Shown: in pieces, positions 28,823-41,287 of the stretch
Position numbering within the stretch: the first letter of the stretch is position 1
Layout of the letters: each line of letters starts with the position of its first letter
Assembly (NCBI GenBank): GCA_013350335.1
Contig: CM023539.1
Span: 68,111,449 to 68,175,448 of the forward strand
DNA from: Chimonanthus salicifolius
Taxonomy: Eukaryota > Streptophyta > Magnoliopsida > Laurales > Calycanthaceae
DNA: 64,000 nt
Direction: 5' to 3'
Translations under genes and position numbers: made by a program
Notes under the pieces: model-generated
Databases searched by the model: none
Told to the model about the DNA's origin: nothing
The model's input: the letters and a program-made list of their open reading frames with translations, nothing else

Positions 28823-30068
28823 CTAATGCCACAAATCCCACCACTGCATACTGTGACATGACTGATCTGAAAAACATCCTGAATGAAAATCCGACCAGTC
28901 AAGCAATGTCCAGGAGCCATCCACTGTTTCTCCTGTACTAAGAAGCTCTTGTTCATTGGGTCCAAATCCCTCATCATTTTTTCCATTTTCACCATCAGAA
29001 TACACAACCACTTTAAGATCTGATCCCTTTTCTACCAGCAGTTTCTCTTCATGTTCGTTGCACTTGGTATCTCTATCATGAGAGTGGGCATCCCTGTTCT
29101 CTTGTTGCTTTTCTAGCAGATTACCAAGCTTCTGCAACTGCATAAAAAACAGAGAAAACTAATATTAGTGTTGGTTCAAGTGAGTTTTGAATTGAGCACA
29201 ATTTTAGAAGATATGCATGGTATCCTCCATATGCAAATACACGGGGAAGAGAGATTATGGTGGCAGTGACAGTGAACAATCACGAATCCCGTTGGATTAA
29301 TGATATGGAAGTATGCATCTTAACTTTTAAACTACTCGGATTTGGATGATGAGAAAGAGTAAATGGGAGTGCAAGACACACTAATAGGACCTCTTTAGTT
29401 ATCTCTAGACTTGGATGGATGTGGTATGTATTAAAAGAGAGAATTTTCATAAACTATTTGATTGTTGATTGATTGATTCATTAAGAGACACAAATACATG
29501 GTCACGTACAGATAAAGTAAACTCTAAATGGGCTCTGTTTCTAACAACAGAGTAATACAAAGTAATACTCCTAGTCCAAACAGGATTCCCAAATTAAACT
29601 AATACTCTCAATCTAGTATTAAAGGATATAATGGATTTTGGAACAACGGTATGATTTTTTATAAACGTAAGTGAAAAAGTAGAACTCAAAAGTAAAGTGG
29701 GATAACGGCTTCGCTACCTGTTTCAGTAGGCATTGCTTCTCTTCCTTGAGAGACTCAAAACTGGACGCCAGTGCATCAAATTCAGCTTTCAGAGCACTGT
29801 ACTCCTGCTCGAGGTGCTTCGACTTCCACCGTGCTCTCTTGTTCTGGAACCAGATGGCAATTTGACGCGGTTGCAGCCCAAGATCTCTTGCCAGCTGCAC
29901 CTTCTTCTGCGGCTCGAGCTTCATCTCCTGCTCGAACCTAGACTCCAAAGACCTGATCTGCTCGTCGCTGAATCTCCTCTTGTTCTTCATCTTCTTCTTT
30001 CTAGGCCCAGTAAAAGATTCCTCTGTTAGTAGTGTTGATGGAGAGACTTCCCTCGTCTCCATCTTCAT
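28823..30068 (-). CDS. HD-ZIP class I transcription factor (ATHB7/12-like)
   Basis: Two minus-strand exons, 30068-29718 and 29137-28823, make 221 aa plus TAG. The homeodomain spans about residues 27-84 ([20 protein letters not shown], then [19 protein letters not shown] and the recognition-helix motif [15 protein letters not shown]). The leucine zipper follows at once, with Leu at 86, 93, 100, 107, 114 and 121. The heptad runs across the splice only if the acceptor is at 29138, which decides between two adjacent AGs. The C-terminus ends WWDLWH, an aromatic end like that of gamma-clade HD-ZIP I factors such as ATHB7 and ATHB12. Such proteins bind CAATNATTG sites as dimers and act in ABA and drought responses; that role is inferred from the family. 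It lacks a START domain and so is not class III. ABRE-like sites upstream fit the inference. Confidence 0.95.
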
Positions 30069-30137
30069 GTTGCTTGCACCTCTGCAATGGAAGGAAGCAG
30101 CTGTTTCATTTGGTGTCTTGTTGGAGAGGTGGGCGTA

Positions 30138-30145
30138 TTTTTATA
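30138..30145 (-). promoter_or_regulatory. TATA box of HD-ZIP I gene
   Basis: TATAAAAA on the minus strand, about 70 nt upstream of the ATG at 30068. The transcript would have a short leader. Confidence 0.6.
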
Positions 30146-30299
30146 ATAATAATCATTCTCCAAAGATTGGAGGCTTTCGGCTTCTGCCAATTAAAGCCCA
30201 TATCGTGTACTACTTTAGTCATCTTTGATGAAAACTACTTGCAAGACCCATTGCCACTTGGCGACCTTTCTCTGGTGCTTTCCAAAGGACCCCACATAG

Positions 30300-30306
30300 A
30301 CGTGGC
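30300..30306 (+). promoter_or_regulatory. ABRE (ACGTGGC)
   Basis: ACGTGGC, a full ABRE core, about 230 bp upstream of the HD-ZIP start codon. Position and family suggest ABA control by bZIP factors. Confidence 0.55.
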
Positions 30307-30760
30307 AAAACTGCAATGCCTTATCACTTTCTTTTATAATCAAGGTGTCTCTAACTCATTCGGAGTGAAAATCGAATTCAGAACTCTCAGGACAAATTAT
30401 TTCTCATTTCAATTGTTGAAATGAAAGACGTGAGTATATTGTCCTCATTTTTATGAAACCAACTTTTATTAATAAATAAAGATGATTTTTAAGCCGTCTT
30501 TGGATGAGAAACTAGGTTTTCCTTTAAAAGAGAAATAACTTTTGACTAGATGGGAGAAAAGTAGAGCTTATTTCTTTATCAAATAAGAGAAAATTTTATA
30601 TTATCCAAACATCTGAATTTCCCCACCTGTTTTATGTGATTGGAGTTGTTGGGTAGGTATTTGACCCCAATGTTTTCTGTTTTTGAGGTTTGATTTGTAT
30701 GCAAATTGTTCATGCAGCTGTTGCTTTTTAAATCCCTTTCTTTTGTGCGACCACTTGTAC

Positions 30761-30767
30761 ACGTGTC
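30761..30767 (+). promoter_or_regulatory. ABRE (ACGTGTC)
   Basis: ACGTGTC matches ACGTG[GT]C, about 0.7 kb upstream of the HD-ZIP start. Confidence 0.5.
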
Positions 30768-31270
30768 CTAAATTCTAAGCTGTTCCTTTCTTTTTTATTA
30801 ATTATTATTATTTATAAAAAACTCCTTTTCTTTTTTGATAATATGCGAACTACTTTTTTGGATTACAGAAGAGACTTGTATGTGAAGTTTTAATAGATAC
30901 TTTGACCCAACATGTTGTGAAACTATGTAATTGTATAGAAACATGAGTTACAAAAGAAATTTTTAAGATTTAAAAAATTAGAGAGAAATTTTGCATTTTC
31001 CGTACATTTTCTACATGTAAATTAGAAAAGAAAAATCTATTTAAAAGTTTGAAAAAAGAAAAGAAGGGAAATAGAGAAAATTCAAAGTCACAATAGAATC
31101 AGGAACGTACACGTTATATGGTGAGGACGATGCCGTATGGGTTGGGCTGATCTTTGGCAACTGCGTCGGACAAAGTTAGTGTCACGTATCTTCCTAACTT
31201 TTCAATGAGACGTTGCCACCTGTCCCCAGTCAATCCTTCTCTTTTCTTCTTTGCGTTTTAGAAAGATTAA

Positions 31271-31398
31271 ACGTGGCCATTTGGAAATGGCTTTGGCCGA
31301 CGCCCAATGAGAGGCTTCCATGACTGCAGAAGTCAGCGTCACTTGGCTCTTGTAACTTGCGAGGGGCCTAGTCAATCAATACAGGTGTTGATCCACGT
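31271..31398 (+). promoter_or_regulatory. Distal ABRE and G-box pair
   Basis: ACGTGGC at 31271-31277 and CACGTG at 31393-31398, about 1.2-1.3 kb upstream of the HD-ZIP start. They add to the two nearer ABREs. Distance makes function uncertain. Confidence 0.4.
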
Positions 31399-31399
31399 G

Positions 31400-31985
31400 C
31401 CCTCTGATTCATTTTTAGTCAAAACACAATGGATCACCACTTTCATGGCCCACTTGGTTCTGATCAAATGGGGCCACCATTCATCTGTGGGCCCACTAAC
31501 CATATGTTAAAAATGATGAGTTAATTTTGTGGGTGAAGTTTATAATAAATTGTTAAATTATAAAAATAAATTGTTAAAATATAAAAAAGGTTGAAAATTA
31601 TATTACAAGCGTGATACTGTAACGACAAACAACAAAAAAATCCATTTTAATAAAAAATAAAATAAAATTTATAATGCTTTTGAATAAATTAAACCATTTT
31701 AAGAATTAAATAATCTTATAAATTAGTTCAAATCCAATTTTTAAAACACTTTTTCAACAGATGAAGGATCTCTTATTCATCCATATCCATTTTTTTTACA
31801 TCTATAAATTTAAAATGCCCAAAAGTCTCAATTTGGGACCCATCAAACGAATTCTTCTCTAGATAACAAATTTGTAGAACTCGTAAGCTTTGACTTGAAA
31901 GTTAAGAATTCTAATAAGTTGTGGGAGATTTTAAGTTCAAATTCCACTTTCAATATATTAAGGGTCATTCTCTTTAGTTTTACTC
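31400..31985. other. No gene recognised
   Basis: AT-rich upstream DNA. Open frames here are short and lack any family signal. Confidence 0.5.
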
Positions 31986-32065
31986 ACAGTGTGTGGATAG
32001 AAAAATTTGCACATGTCCTATGAACTTAATTAGGTGCTCTAACAGACCTGAATATCTTAAATTTA
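31986..32065 (+). mobile_element. SINE family B, 3' fragment
   Basis: Matches the trailer of family B (GTGTGTGGATAGAAAAATTTGC, then TTAGGTGCTCTAACAGACCT). Head missing. Confidence 0.55.
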
Positions 32066-32730
32066 AAATAAAAGTAAAAATTGGTGGGACCTTGCAAGTG
32101 TGGAAGTGGGTCAATGGCCCAAGTCCAGTACAGAATATGAAAGCAGCAAAACATTTGTTCGTATATGTTATCACAATATAATTAATAAACAGAATTTCTT
32201 TCAATGTATATCTCAATAGACAGATAAGTGAGTAGATGAAGCAAAGCTTGGGATGATGAAGTGGGCAGTGAATGAGATGTTGGGAATGATTTTTTTTTGG
32301 ATAAAAACTCCTAATTTGATTAAAATTTGCTTTGTGGGGAACATTGAATGACATGGGTCTCTTTCTTAACAAGTAGTAGTCGTAGTAATGGGGCTAAAGA
32401 CAGAGTCTGATAGCTATAGCATGTTGAGACAAACATGTATGTGGCCAACTCATGGTTGCTCATTTTTGTAATGTTCTAGATCCCACCTATTTCTTCTAGA
32501 TGCCATCTGTTGCTTTGTATTCACTCCACGCGTTCCATATGTTGGATATTGGTCGCAATGTATTGAAAAAATGAAAGTCAATACATGTATGTCATAATTA
32601 ATCAGTGCATTTTGGCCGAGGTTCATGATAAGTTCTGGAATTTTGGCTTAGTTGCCTTTCTTATTGATATTGTATATATAGAAAAAATACATGCTTCTCT
32701 AAAGGGGAAATAATCAATCAATATCCCTTG

Positions 32731-33094
32731 TTAGGGGTGAAATCAGGTCGGGTCAATTTTTTTAAAACTCAATCTGGTTTGAGTTACTAATATATGGAAC
32801 TCGATTCAATTTGAACTTTTGATTTGGACGTTTTGACCCAATCCGATCTGAATTATAACCCAACTCAATCCAAAATCTGACCCGATCTGCATTTTGAACC
32901 TACTTTAACCTATTTTTTATCAAGTTGGATAGGGTTTGATCAGGTCAGGTTAACTTAAAAATATCTCAACCTAACTGATTTGAGTTCAATACACGTTTCT
33001 GACTTCTCAACCTGACCCAATCCGCTGACCTGCAAGATTTTCTGATTGAGTCATGCGGGTTCAGGCCAAAATTCAACCCAAGTTTCACCCCTAA
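32731..33094. mobile_element. MITE with TTAGGGGTGAAA inverted ends
   Basis: Perfect 12-bp inverted ends TTAGGGGTGAAA (32731-32742) and TTTCACCCCTAA (33083-33094). Outside are near-identical direct repeats ATATCCCTT (32721-32729) and ATATCCATT (33094-33102), consistent with a degraded hAT-type TSD. The interior is imperfectly palindromic with GGTCGGGTCAA and TTTGACCCAATCC blocks. Non-coding. Confidence 0.7.
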
Positions 33095-33102
33095 TATCCA
33101 TT

Positions 33103-34345
33103 TACAATTCTAACTATTAATGGAAAATATAATATCGAAAAGTGAATCAGGTGAAGAATATCTATCGACCCCTTTACAACTGATATATATCGGTTTGTCG
33201 ATATTAATGTAACGGCGGCTGGCATCTATGAACTGATTTTTTACTCTCGATTCAGTCATGATCTGTCTGATTGTGTTATTATTTATTATTTTTCAGTTAA
33301 AGCAGGGGGATTCTTTAACAAGATTTCTTATCAAATGGTCACGAATACTGTATAGTTAGATGCATTGAAAAGGCTATTAAATTGGTCTTTCATTATTTTG
33401 ATAAATATAAGTCATTAAAATTAAAATCAATAAATATAATGATAAGATGGATTGAAACTTTATACTACACTACTCATGTGCTGTTTCTTTCCTTACATTC
33501 AATTATGTAAGACCTGAAACCCATTTAAATAAAAAAAAAAAATCTCATTCAATTTTTAGTTTTCTTTCAAAAGATTATCAGAATTTTAGAATCAAGAGAG
33601 ACTGTCTAAGAAAATGGACACTCATGGATAAGAGATACTAGAGGACTATCAACAATGGGTTAGTGAAATTTTAACATTATTTAATTTTATTATTTTTTCT
33701 ATATAAATTTTATATTTAATATGATTTTAAGAAGGCTTAGGAATATGTTCTTTACATTTGAAAGACAATTTCCATTCCAACCTCATGTTTTTAGATTTCT
33801 TTATTTTTAAGTTATTTTTACTTTTTTCTTTTTGAAAATTTGCTCAAGATAATCTCCATTTTGATTTTTTAAAGAAAAATATAATAAAATAATATTAGAT
33901 ATTTGTGGAATCGATTTGGGATATATTAATGTGATTGACATAGTTTTATGATATTTGTATGGCTTTTTTATTTTTTATTTAAAACTTTTTTTTAAATTTG
34001 AGTTTTTTTGCAAAAAAGTTATGAATATGGAGAAAAGATGTGTGTCATTATGGCGCACAGAGAATATGAATTTTATATTGTGGGGTTCATAGAAAGTTGT
34101 TTTTCAACTTAAACCCGGCTCAAAACCTACTCAAACCCATTATAAATGAGTAGGTTTGAACACATGCACTAGCTTGTCGGGTCAGGATTTGACTAAACTA
34201 CAAAAGTCTATCAGACTTTTTGGCACGTGTAGCCATTATATGTGTGCATGTGTACACTTGCATCATTTTTTAAAATCATTTTGAAATTAATTAGAAAATT
34301 AATATTTTATAATTGAAATTAGAAATGATGAACTACTAACTCAAA
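33103..34345. other. No gene; small repeat fragments
   Basis: AT-rich. A short TATCGG-type fragment occurs at about 33160-33215 and a fragment of the CCGGCTCAAAACC/GGGTCAGG repeat at about 34083-34200. No gene seen. Confidence 0.45.
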
Positions 34346-34348
34346 GTG

Positions 34349-34540
34349 ATTAGAGTGATGGTCAAGAATCTGTCTTAGAAAGTGAAAGTTCTGAATTTGA
34401 TTCTCACTCCACCTTAAAGGACCACTCCTCGTAGAATTACCTAGTGTGTGTGGATAGGGAGGCTTGCTGAGGATTAGTCACGTTCTATAAGAGGCCTAAA
34501 CACCTTTCTCTAGTCTCATAATATTGGTTTTCTATTTTTA
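34349..34540 (+). mobile_element. SINE, family B
   Basis: Head GTGATGGTCAAGAATCTGTC, B-box-like TGAATTTGATTCTCACTCC, GGACCACTCCTCGTAGAATT, trailer GTGTGTGGATAGGGAGG and AAGAGGCCTAAACACC. Confidence 0.7.
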
Positions 34541-35059
34541 AATAATTTGATATTTTAAAATTTTTTGAACATATTTTATTCACATCAAAACTTTTACTTT
34601 AGGTCTAAGAGACGTCCATTTACCAAAATATTCTCACAATGAGTTTTTCATTTTTCTAATTTCTAATATTTTCTTAGTAGAGTTTGTATCAATCATTTCT
34701 ATATACAATTATTTTAAATGTTGATAGATGACTAATTCAAAATTATAGGTATGAACCATTTCAATGTACAAGAATGACCATATCAATTTCTCTTTAATGT
34801 CTCATGAAGTGTGTTTTTTTTTTGTTTTTATTCAAATGATCTTTTCTAGATGATTTTTTTTTTCCATAGCTACTGAAGAGTCAAACTCTTTGCACTTTAT
34901 TTCAACCTTTTTTCCCCTATTAAAGTGCATATTTGAGGACTGGATGCAGTGAGCCATTTCTCTCTTTCTTATACTTTTTTCATTGATAGTAGCTTTCAAA
35001 TTGATAAGATCACAACAAATGTACACTTTATGCAAAGTTGGTCAACCAACTTATTAAAG

Positions 35060-35485
35060 ACTACTCCCGTGATGTAGGTCAACTAGTTGACTCCCACCTC
35101 ATAAAATAGGAGGTTGGAGGTTCGAGCACCAATGCTTAACTTTAATACACCTTAAGGGCAGTGCCGGCTCTACTCAAAGGTAATAAAAGCAGTCGTTTAA
35201 GGCCTCAAATATTGGAAGGCACAAAATTATTGATAACTTTACCGTAAAACCCTATTAGGGAGGCCCAAATTTCAGCTTCAATTTTTTTTCAAATTCTTTT
35301 TTATTATATATAATTAAAATTTTAATTAAATATTACTTATAATAATATGTTAAATACAAAAAAGGCCCCATTTAGATTTTTTGTTTTAGGCCTCAACGTG
35401 TGTTTGGCGGGCCTTGCTTAGGGGTAGTGGGCTCATCCGTGAGAGTTTTGGTAGGACTGTGTCTGAATTTTCCAAACGTTAATCT
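35060..35485 (+). mobile_element. SINE family A split by an insertion
   Basis: The left part (35065-35160) has GTAGGTCAACTAGTTGAC (A-box region) and GGAGGTTCGAGCACC (B-box). The right part (about 35408-35480) resumes with TAGGGGTAGTGGGCTCATCC and GAGTTTTGGTAGG. The element between is described separately. Confidence 0.65.
35164..35405. mobile_element. MITE-like insertion inside SINE
   Basis: About 240 bp of AT-rich DNA with inverted blocks TTAAGGCCTCAA near the left and TTAGGCCTCAACG near the right. It is flanked by TTAAGGGCAGTG and CTTAGGGGTAGTG, which may be a diverged target duplication. Superfamily unproven. Confidence 0.45.
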
Positions 35486-36024
35486 AAATTTTATTTGTGT
35501 ACATTAAAAGTAAGTTTGGTGGGATATAAGGGAATAAATTTAGACTTAAATTTAATTTTAAGCAATTGATCTTAATACATGAAGTTATTAGGTGTATTTA
35601 AAAAATTCATGGATGTCTAGTGATTCTGATCATTAGGATTAAATGATTAAAATTTGAGTTTGAGATTGAAATTTTATTGTCTTATGACTCATCAAGTTTT
35701 TTTTTTAATTATAAAGATAGTTTTTTAATAGTATAAATAAAAATTAAATAAAAAAGATCAGCTAAATGGCATAAGTAGATTTGATTTATTCAACTAATGG
35801 CTACTTCTTTACTCAACTCTTTTCTTTCATTTCTTACTTTGCCACATTTTATTATGCAATTTTTGCCCTAATGTTTTCTTCTCTTCATCTTTATAATTTT
35901 CTCCTTATTCTTTTTTTTTTTATTCCAACTTTAAATACTTTTGTATTTAAGTGGAAAGATCAAGATTAAATCAACCTAGTGCTTCAATTCAATATGTTAT
36001 ATCTGTAAGTTTTTTTTATTAATA

Positions 36025-36105
36025 TATGGGAAACTCAGAAACAGTCCTACTAAAATCTCCATGGATGAGCCCACGACCCTGAAGGCACACCAAAGTTAGG
36101 CTATG
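36025..36105 (-). mobile_element. SINE family A, 3' fragment (inverted)
   Basis: Contains GGGAAACTCAGAAAC, CTCCATGGATGAGCCCACGA and GGCACACCAAAGTTAGGC, the inverse of the family A body. Confidence 0.6.
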
Positions 36106-36244
36106 GGGTTTTATAACTGGCATTTTTTTAGAAAAATGAGACTTTATAAATTGTTTGTCATTTCTATTTGAGAAAAATTTGGAAGAATTGGATGCTAATT
36201 AATAGTTTTGCAAAAAGGCAATCTAAAACTTAGATACAATACTA

Positions 36245-36398
36245 GTGATAATCTCGGCTGATATGATATATTGATATCCGATATCAGCCGATATTGGTGG
36301 TTTTGATAAAAAAAATAGGAAAGAGAAATTTATCAGCCGAGATATCGGCCGATATCCAAATATCGACCGACACTGAAATTTTCACCCCTAACTATATA
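36245..36398. repeat. TATCGGCCGATA-family copy
   Basis: Has AATCTCGGCTGATATGATAT, ATATCAGCCGATATTGG, CAGCCGAGATATCGGCCGAT and ends TTTTCACCCCTAA, a hAT-like terminus. Left end degenerate. Confidence 0.7.
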
Positions 36399-38149
36399 TG
36401 ACAAATTTCCTTCAAGACTAGTCCTCGTGAGACCTTTATAAAAACTTCGATTTGCATGATCTCAATGGATGCTTGCATGAGGTACTTATGTTTTTTCAAT
36501 AGATAGTGTCAAGTAATATTATAAATATGCGTAACCAAGTCAATCAAAATTTTAAATGAACTCCAACTATAGAGCATATAGATAATACAATGAACTTAAG
36601 AGATCTAAAATGCATGATTGATTGAGTTTAAAATTTTAAATCAATGGATTTATAAATAACTTTTGTTGCAAATTCTCAATCTTTTGAAAATTAGTCATTA
36701 AGCCATCACTAATTCACTAGTTAAATAGAAAACCTTTTGTTATGTGCATGTGACTCGCAATAGCAATACAAAAGGGTTGGTAGTTGTTAGCAGCCTCTAA
36801 TTTTCAAATGTGGGCCCCTCATCAGATGAGAGCAGCCAAGCACTAAATTATAATTAATGCTGAGACACAACACTGGAGCCCACCCTTCATAATATTGATT
36901 TTTCATTGATAGATACATTTCCAACTTTTGCAAGCCAGTCCTATATTTTATGAAAATTCAAAATTTTAAATATCACAATAAATGGCGACACCTATAAAAT
37001 TAATATTAAATATGAAATTAGTGGGTGATTTGGTTTGTTTGAATATCCATATTATTTAAAAAAAAAATTAAACACCTTAAAAAATGAGACTAAAGAACAA
37101 ATTTAATTTAAAAATAGATTGAGTTGAGTCAACGATCACTAGATTTGAGATAAGTTAAATTTCAAGTTCTGAAAATTCAATTTTCTTTAGTTGGATAGTG
37201 AGACACGTTCACAATTTTATATTATAATATTTTTTTATATAATTATATAAAGACATCTTATACATTCTGTTTGCCTCTCCAATATAATTATTTAAACACA
37301 TCTTATTTATTTCATTTTGGATTTCTCTATTTTCAATTTTCATTTTACCAATTATAGGTGTTTGTTAATTTTTATTTTATTTCTTCTATTTTTAGAGATT
37401 TTTTTTTATTCTCCATGATGTTGGGTTTTTTTTCCAACGTATTAAAATGATTAGACTCTAGGGAATATCCAGAGAAAATTCCCAGAGCAATTAATTTAAC
37501 ATTAGCGAGTGATGATGAATGCTTTTTTCTTAAAGATTTTTTTATGAAAATTTGGGCCGATACATCACTATGATATCGCCGAAATCTTCTTTTTCGGGGG
37601 AAAAAACTGATACATATCGGCCAATATTATCACCTTAGATTCTAACATGAATCCCTCTTCTTTTTTTTTTTTTTTTTTTTTCTTTTTTTAATTTTGAATC
37701 GAATTAGATACAAACTATTTATCATTGGGGACAATGTACTCTAACATAAATCTCTAATTTTAAGTTTTGGATCAAGTTAGACAGAAATTAGTGAATACAT
37801 CTATTTTTTTTTCCTACTATGACTTGGTTTGAATGATGAATTAAGCTTAGAAGTTGTAGTCTCTACAACAATTAAGCTGCTAGTAGTCTAATTACTTTAT
37901 AAAAGAAAACTTCACTAGGTGTTTTAAGTTTTGTATCAAATTGAATGATCACAATTTCGAGTAAAGTATATAAATGACTATAATGATAATGATTACCGAT
38001 TTGTATACGGTATCGTCAATATACTTACATAACTTCTATCTAGAAAGATAATGTTGTAGAAGGTCCTGACCAAGAGAGATATACAGAAGGCCCTGCTCAT
38101 TGCAGGCCCATTTAAGGCCCATCTGTTGACGAGTATCACTGACATTCAA
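36399..38149. other. No gene; homopolymer tract and repeat fragment
   Basis: AT-rich. A fragment of the TCGGCC family at about 37553-37635 (GGGCCGATACATCACTATG ... CATATCGGCCAATATT) and a T-tract at about 37662-37690. No gene recognised. Confidence 0.5.
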
Positions 38150-38565
38150 TGTAACAAATATCTCCGATATTTTCATTTTTATCATGAAAATATCGGCAAA
38201 ATATCTTTTGGACGTTAAAAACCCGAGTCTATCACGTTTGCCATTTTTAACGGTAAATTTTCGTTAAAAACACATTTTTATCGCCAGAAACGATAAGTTT
38301 CCGTTAAAATCAGGAGATTTTACCGTTAAATTCCTTTTAAAAATGCTCTGGGCCAAATATATATTTTTTATTTCTGAAATATCATCTATGTTTTCAAACT
38401 CCGGCCACATTATTTATTTTTTATATTTATATTTATTATTTTTTAAATAATATATTTTCCACGAGATTTTTCCGTTAAATTTCCGATAAAAATTCGAGAA
38501 TTTGAAAATATCCCGCTATTAATAATTGCTATTAATATTCCGAGAACGAGATTTGTGACAATGCT
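38150..38565. mobile_element. TIR element related to 20336-20590
   Basis: Inward-facing ends GTAACAAATATCTCCGATATT and, inverted, TGTCACAAATCTCGTTCTCGG. The interior has many CGTTAAA/TTTAACGG palindromic blocks. Non-coding; superfamily unknown. Confidence 0.5.
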
Positions 38566-38889
38566 GACATTTAGAGGTAGCAAGTTGGTTTCTCGGCCTG
38601 AGAAGTTGTTGACTTATGTTCAATCGATCAGTAGCTAAAAAGCTATTAATGGATGGGGCCAAATTTAATTTGTTGGTCGGCCCATGGGCTGAGGGCAAAA
38701 GGGCCTGAATTTGTTTGTAAATGATTAGGCTGAATACCTAAACCTCACTCCAGTCCACAAGATAAAGTCTCAAGCGTGAGACCATCCCAGTCATTTGTGT
38801 TGAATTTGCGAGGCCCAGCCTCTGAACATCTACAAGCCCAGGCCTGACATTGGATTTAGAGAGAAATGAAAATTGTACGTGTTGTTAAA

Positions 38890-39041
38890 CTGGTTGCTTC
38901 CCGTCTCAGGAAGCAGGAGGTTGTGGGTTTGAGCCCCCATGGTCTAATTTCGGTGTGCCTTAGGGGTAGTGGGCTCACCCATGGGAGTTTTACGCTGGGT
39001 ATTCTGCGGTTTCCCAAATATAAATTAAAAAAAAAAAAAAT
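38890..39041 (+). mobile_element. SINE, family A, with TSD
   Basis: GGAGGTTGTGGGTTTGAGCC (B-box), CTTAGGGGTAGTGGGCTCAC, GGGAGTTTTACGCTGGGTAT, TTTCCCAAATATAAATT and a poly(A) tail. Flanked by TTGTACGTGTTGTTAAA (38873-38889) and TTGTAAGTGTTGTTAAA (39042-39058), 16 of 17 identical. The 63-codon frame here is not a gene. Confidence 0.85.
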
Positions 39042-39664
39042 TTGTAAGTGTTGTTAAAATTCTGCATGGGCCTACGTTGATACCATATTATTTGCAGATG
39101 TCAGAGTGGGACATGATTTTTGGAAACAAATGAATGAAATGATATACAAATGTCTTTGTATAATTTTTTTAATATTCTGGCATTTTTATGAAACTTCAAA
39201 TTTTTTACAATACAAAATTTATGAATTGTAATAGAAGATAATGTCATTAGAGAATATGAAGGTCATATTAGGTGTTTCTTCATGTTGGTTTATTTTTTTA
39301 TAAAAAAATTAGATATTTTCTATTATTTTAAGACACTTTTCAAAATTTTAGGATGTATCAAAATTTTGACTTTCAAGGATCTAAAACTCTATAAAAATGA
39401 GTATTAATTTTTTTTTTTTAAATGCTCACAGTAGGTTTTCTATTTTTTTATTTTTTAAAAAAGATTGAAAAAGGGAAAGAGAGAACCTGTACCGCCTATA
39501 AATCGGGCCGAAATTTTCACCCAATCAGATAGTAAGAGAACCGTATGTATGTGACTTTTGGACGTGGAATAAATGAAAGTAGAGTTTGTTTAAGAAATGG
39601 AGCAAACTTGAAAAAACCCGACCTCCTAACAAAATATTCATTTAATGAAGCAAAGAAATTCCAT

Positions 39665-39880
39665 GGGGTTGGTCTGACGGTCAAGATACCCGCCTCAAGA
39701 AACAGAGTTTTTGAATTCGATTCACATTCATCCCCAAAGGACTACTCTCCATAGTTGCTTACTGAGTTTGTGTGATTAGGAGACTTGTACATGATTCAAT
39801 GACATGAGGTTAAAATTGTTCATGTTCCAATACATATGAGAGACGTCAGAACACCTTGGTCATAAAAAAAATTAATAAAG
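39665..39880 (+). mobile_element. SINE, family B
   Basis: Head GTTGGTCTGACGGTCAAGAT, B-box-like GAATTCGATTCACATTC, GGACTACTCTCCATAGTTGC, trailer ending CAGAACACCTTGGTCATAAA plus A-run. About 30 bp longer than other copies because of an extra segment near 39795-39830. Confidence 0.75.
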
Positions 39881-40068
39881 AAAACTTGGAAACAATAGTT
39901 ATATGCTGCTCGAGATACGGGGAATAAGGTTGCTTAAATTAAGTAATGATTTCACCATTTTCCATAGGTAAATTCATTTTTTTTTCAATGAAGCTAATAT
40001 AGAAATGATTTTAACTTATTTTCACTTAACTACGTGCTAAAGTTAGCTCTCTTATCTATATGGGTGTA

Positions 40069-40225
40069 GTTCAACTGGTTGTCTCTCATTTTAGAAAGCA
40101 AAAGAGTGCAAGTTCAAGCCCCTATGACCTAACCTTAGTGTGTTCAAGGGGTAATGGACTCATCCATGGAAATTTTACGTTGATTATCTCACAATTTTCT
40201 ACATATAAATTAAAAAAAAAAAATT
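40069..40225 (+). mobile_element. SINE, family A
   Basis: Best A-box of the family (GGTGTAGTTCAACTGGTTGT), B-box TGCAAGTTCAAGCCCC, body GGGGTAATGGACTCATCC and TACATATAAATTAAAAAAA. Looks nearly full length. Confidence 0.8.
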
Positions 40226-40329
40226 AACCCTCCTGACCTATTCTCCACGCACAAGCATCATGTCACTATTTTTGCTCCGTTAATGAGACTTATGAGAATG
40301 ATTTTCAAAATTAGAATATTGCTATAGGC

Positions 40330-40885
40330 CTCACCAAACCATACTTTTCAAGGGATCTTGACCCTGAAATTATTGCCATATTTTTCCCTTATTTGTGGTG
40401 TGAGTATTGACCTTTTAATGTTTTCAATGCTTTTATGGACTTTGATACTGCTACTCATTTGTCATCTTCTCAAAGGTTTTTGTCATTTTAGGGTGGTTGA
40501 AAGGAGAGGGTGCAAAGTACAGGCTACAGAGGTCTACTCTATATTCACCTGTTGTCTTTCTACATCAGATTGGCTTCTCCAATCTACAGTATGCAGAGAT
40601 TTGATGTGATCTACAGCTGGTCTAAGAAAGATTTTTGTGGTTTGGCCAACACCCACGTAAGAATAGAGGTAGAAAGTGGGTTTGGAAGCTATTCAACCCA
40701 ATTACATCCAATCTGATTTTCAATCTCCAATAGTGAAACAACAGAAAATGATGGCCATTTTTAAAAGAAAAGTTGAGAGGGCATCTTGTGGGGGCTCGTC
40801 CAACTCACTAACCTGGATGGAGTGGGTGGATATGGCTCTAGAGAAGATTGGTGAAGCCTTTAGCCATTCAATTCTGAAGTAAAAA
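40330..40885 (+). other. Unidentified GC-richer segment
   Basis: Short overlapping open frames read phrases such as MMAIFKRKVERASCGGSS and WMEWVDMALEKIGEAF, but none matches a family I know and none has splice support. It could be a retroelement gag-like remnant. Confidence 0.25.
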
Positions 40886-41287
40886 AATTGATTCGTCGAT
40901 AAAGATAACTGTTATGTCTATATCGACTGCAATAGCTACTATGCATCCATATGCAGCAAGTCGATACACATCTGTCTACATCCATCCATCACTTGTTTGA
41001 ATCCCAGCTGCAATGTGGTGATGCGTTGCAACCGATATGTATCGTATCGATTGTTTTTTGCATGTGATTCAATCTTATCATGAAATAGATAATCGTAACA
41101 GAAATTGGTGACCGATTATTTATTAACTTAAATTTAAATTATCAGTGAATAGTAATACTTTATTTAAGTGATTTTTATGAATTCTCAATTTATGTGATGG
41201 ATCTTAAGGAACTTTTTGGTACGCAGAATGAATAGAATTGAATGAAGAATGTAACAAAGCATGTGGGTTGATGTAACTTCACTCTTA

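Noticed and set aside
28519..28941. 140-codon plus-strand frame
   Set aside because: Overlaps the coding end of the HD-ZIP gene on the other strand; its composition is not protein-like.
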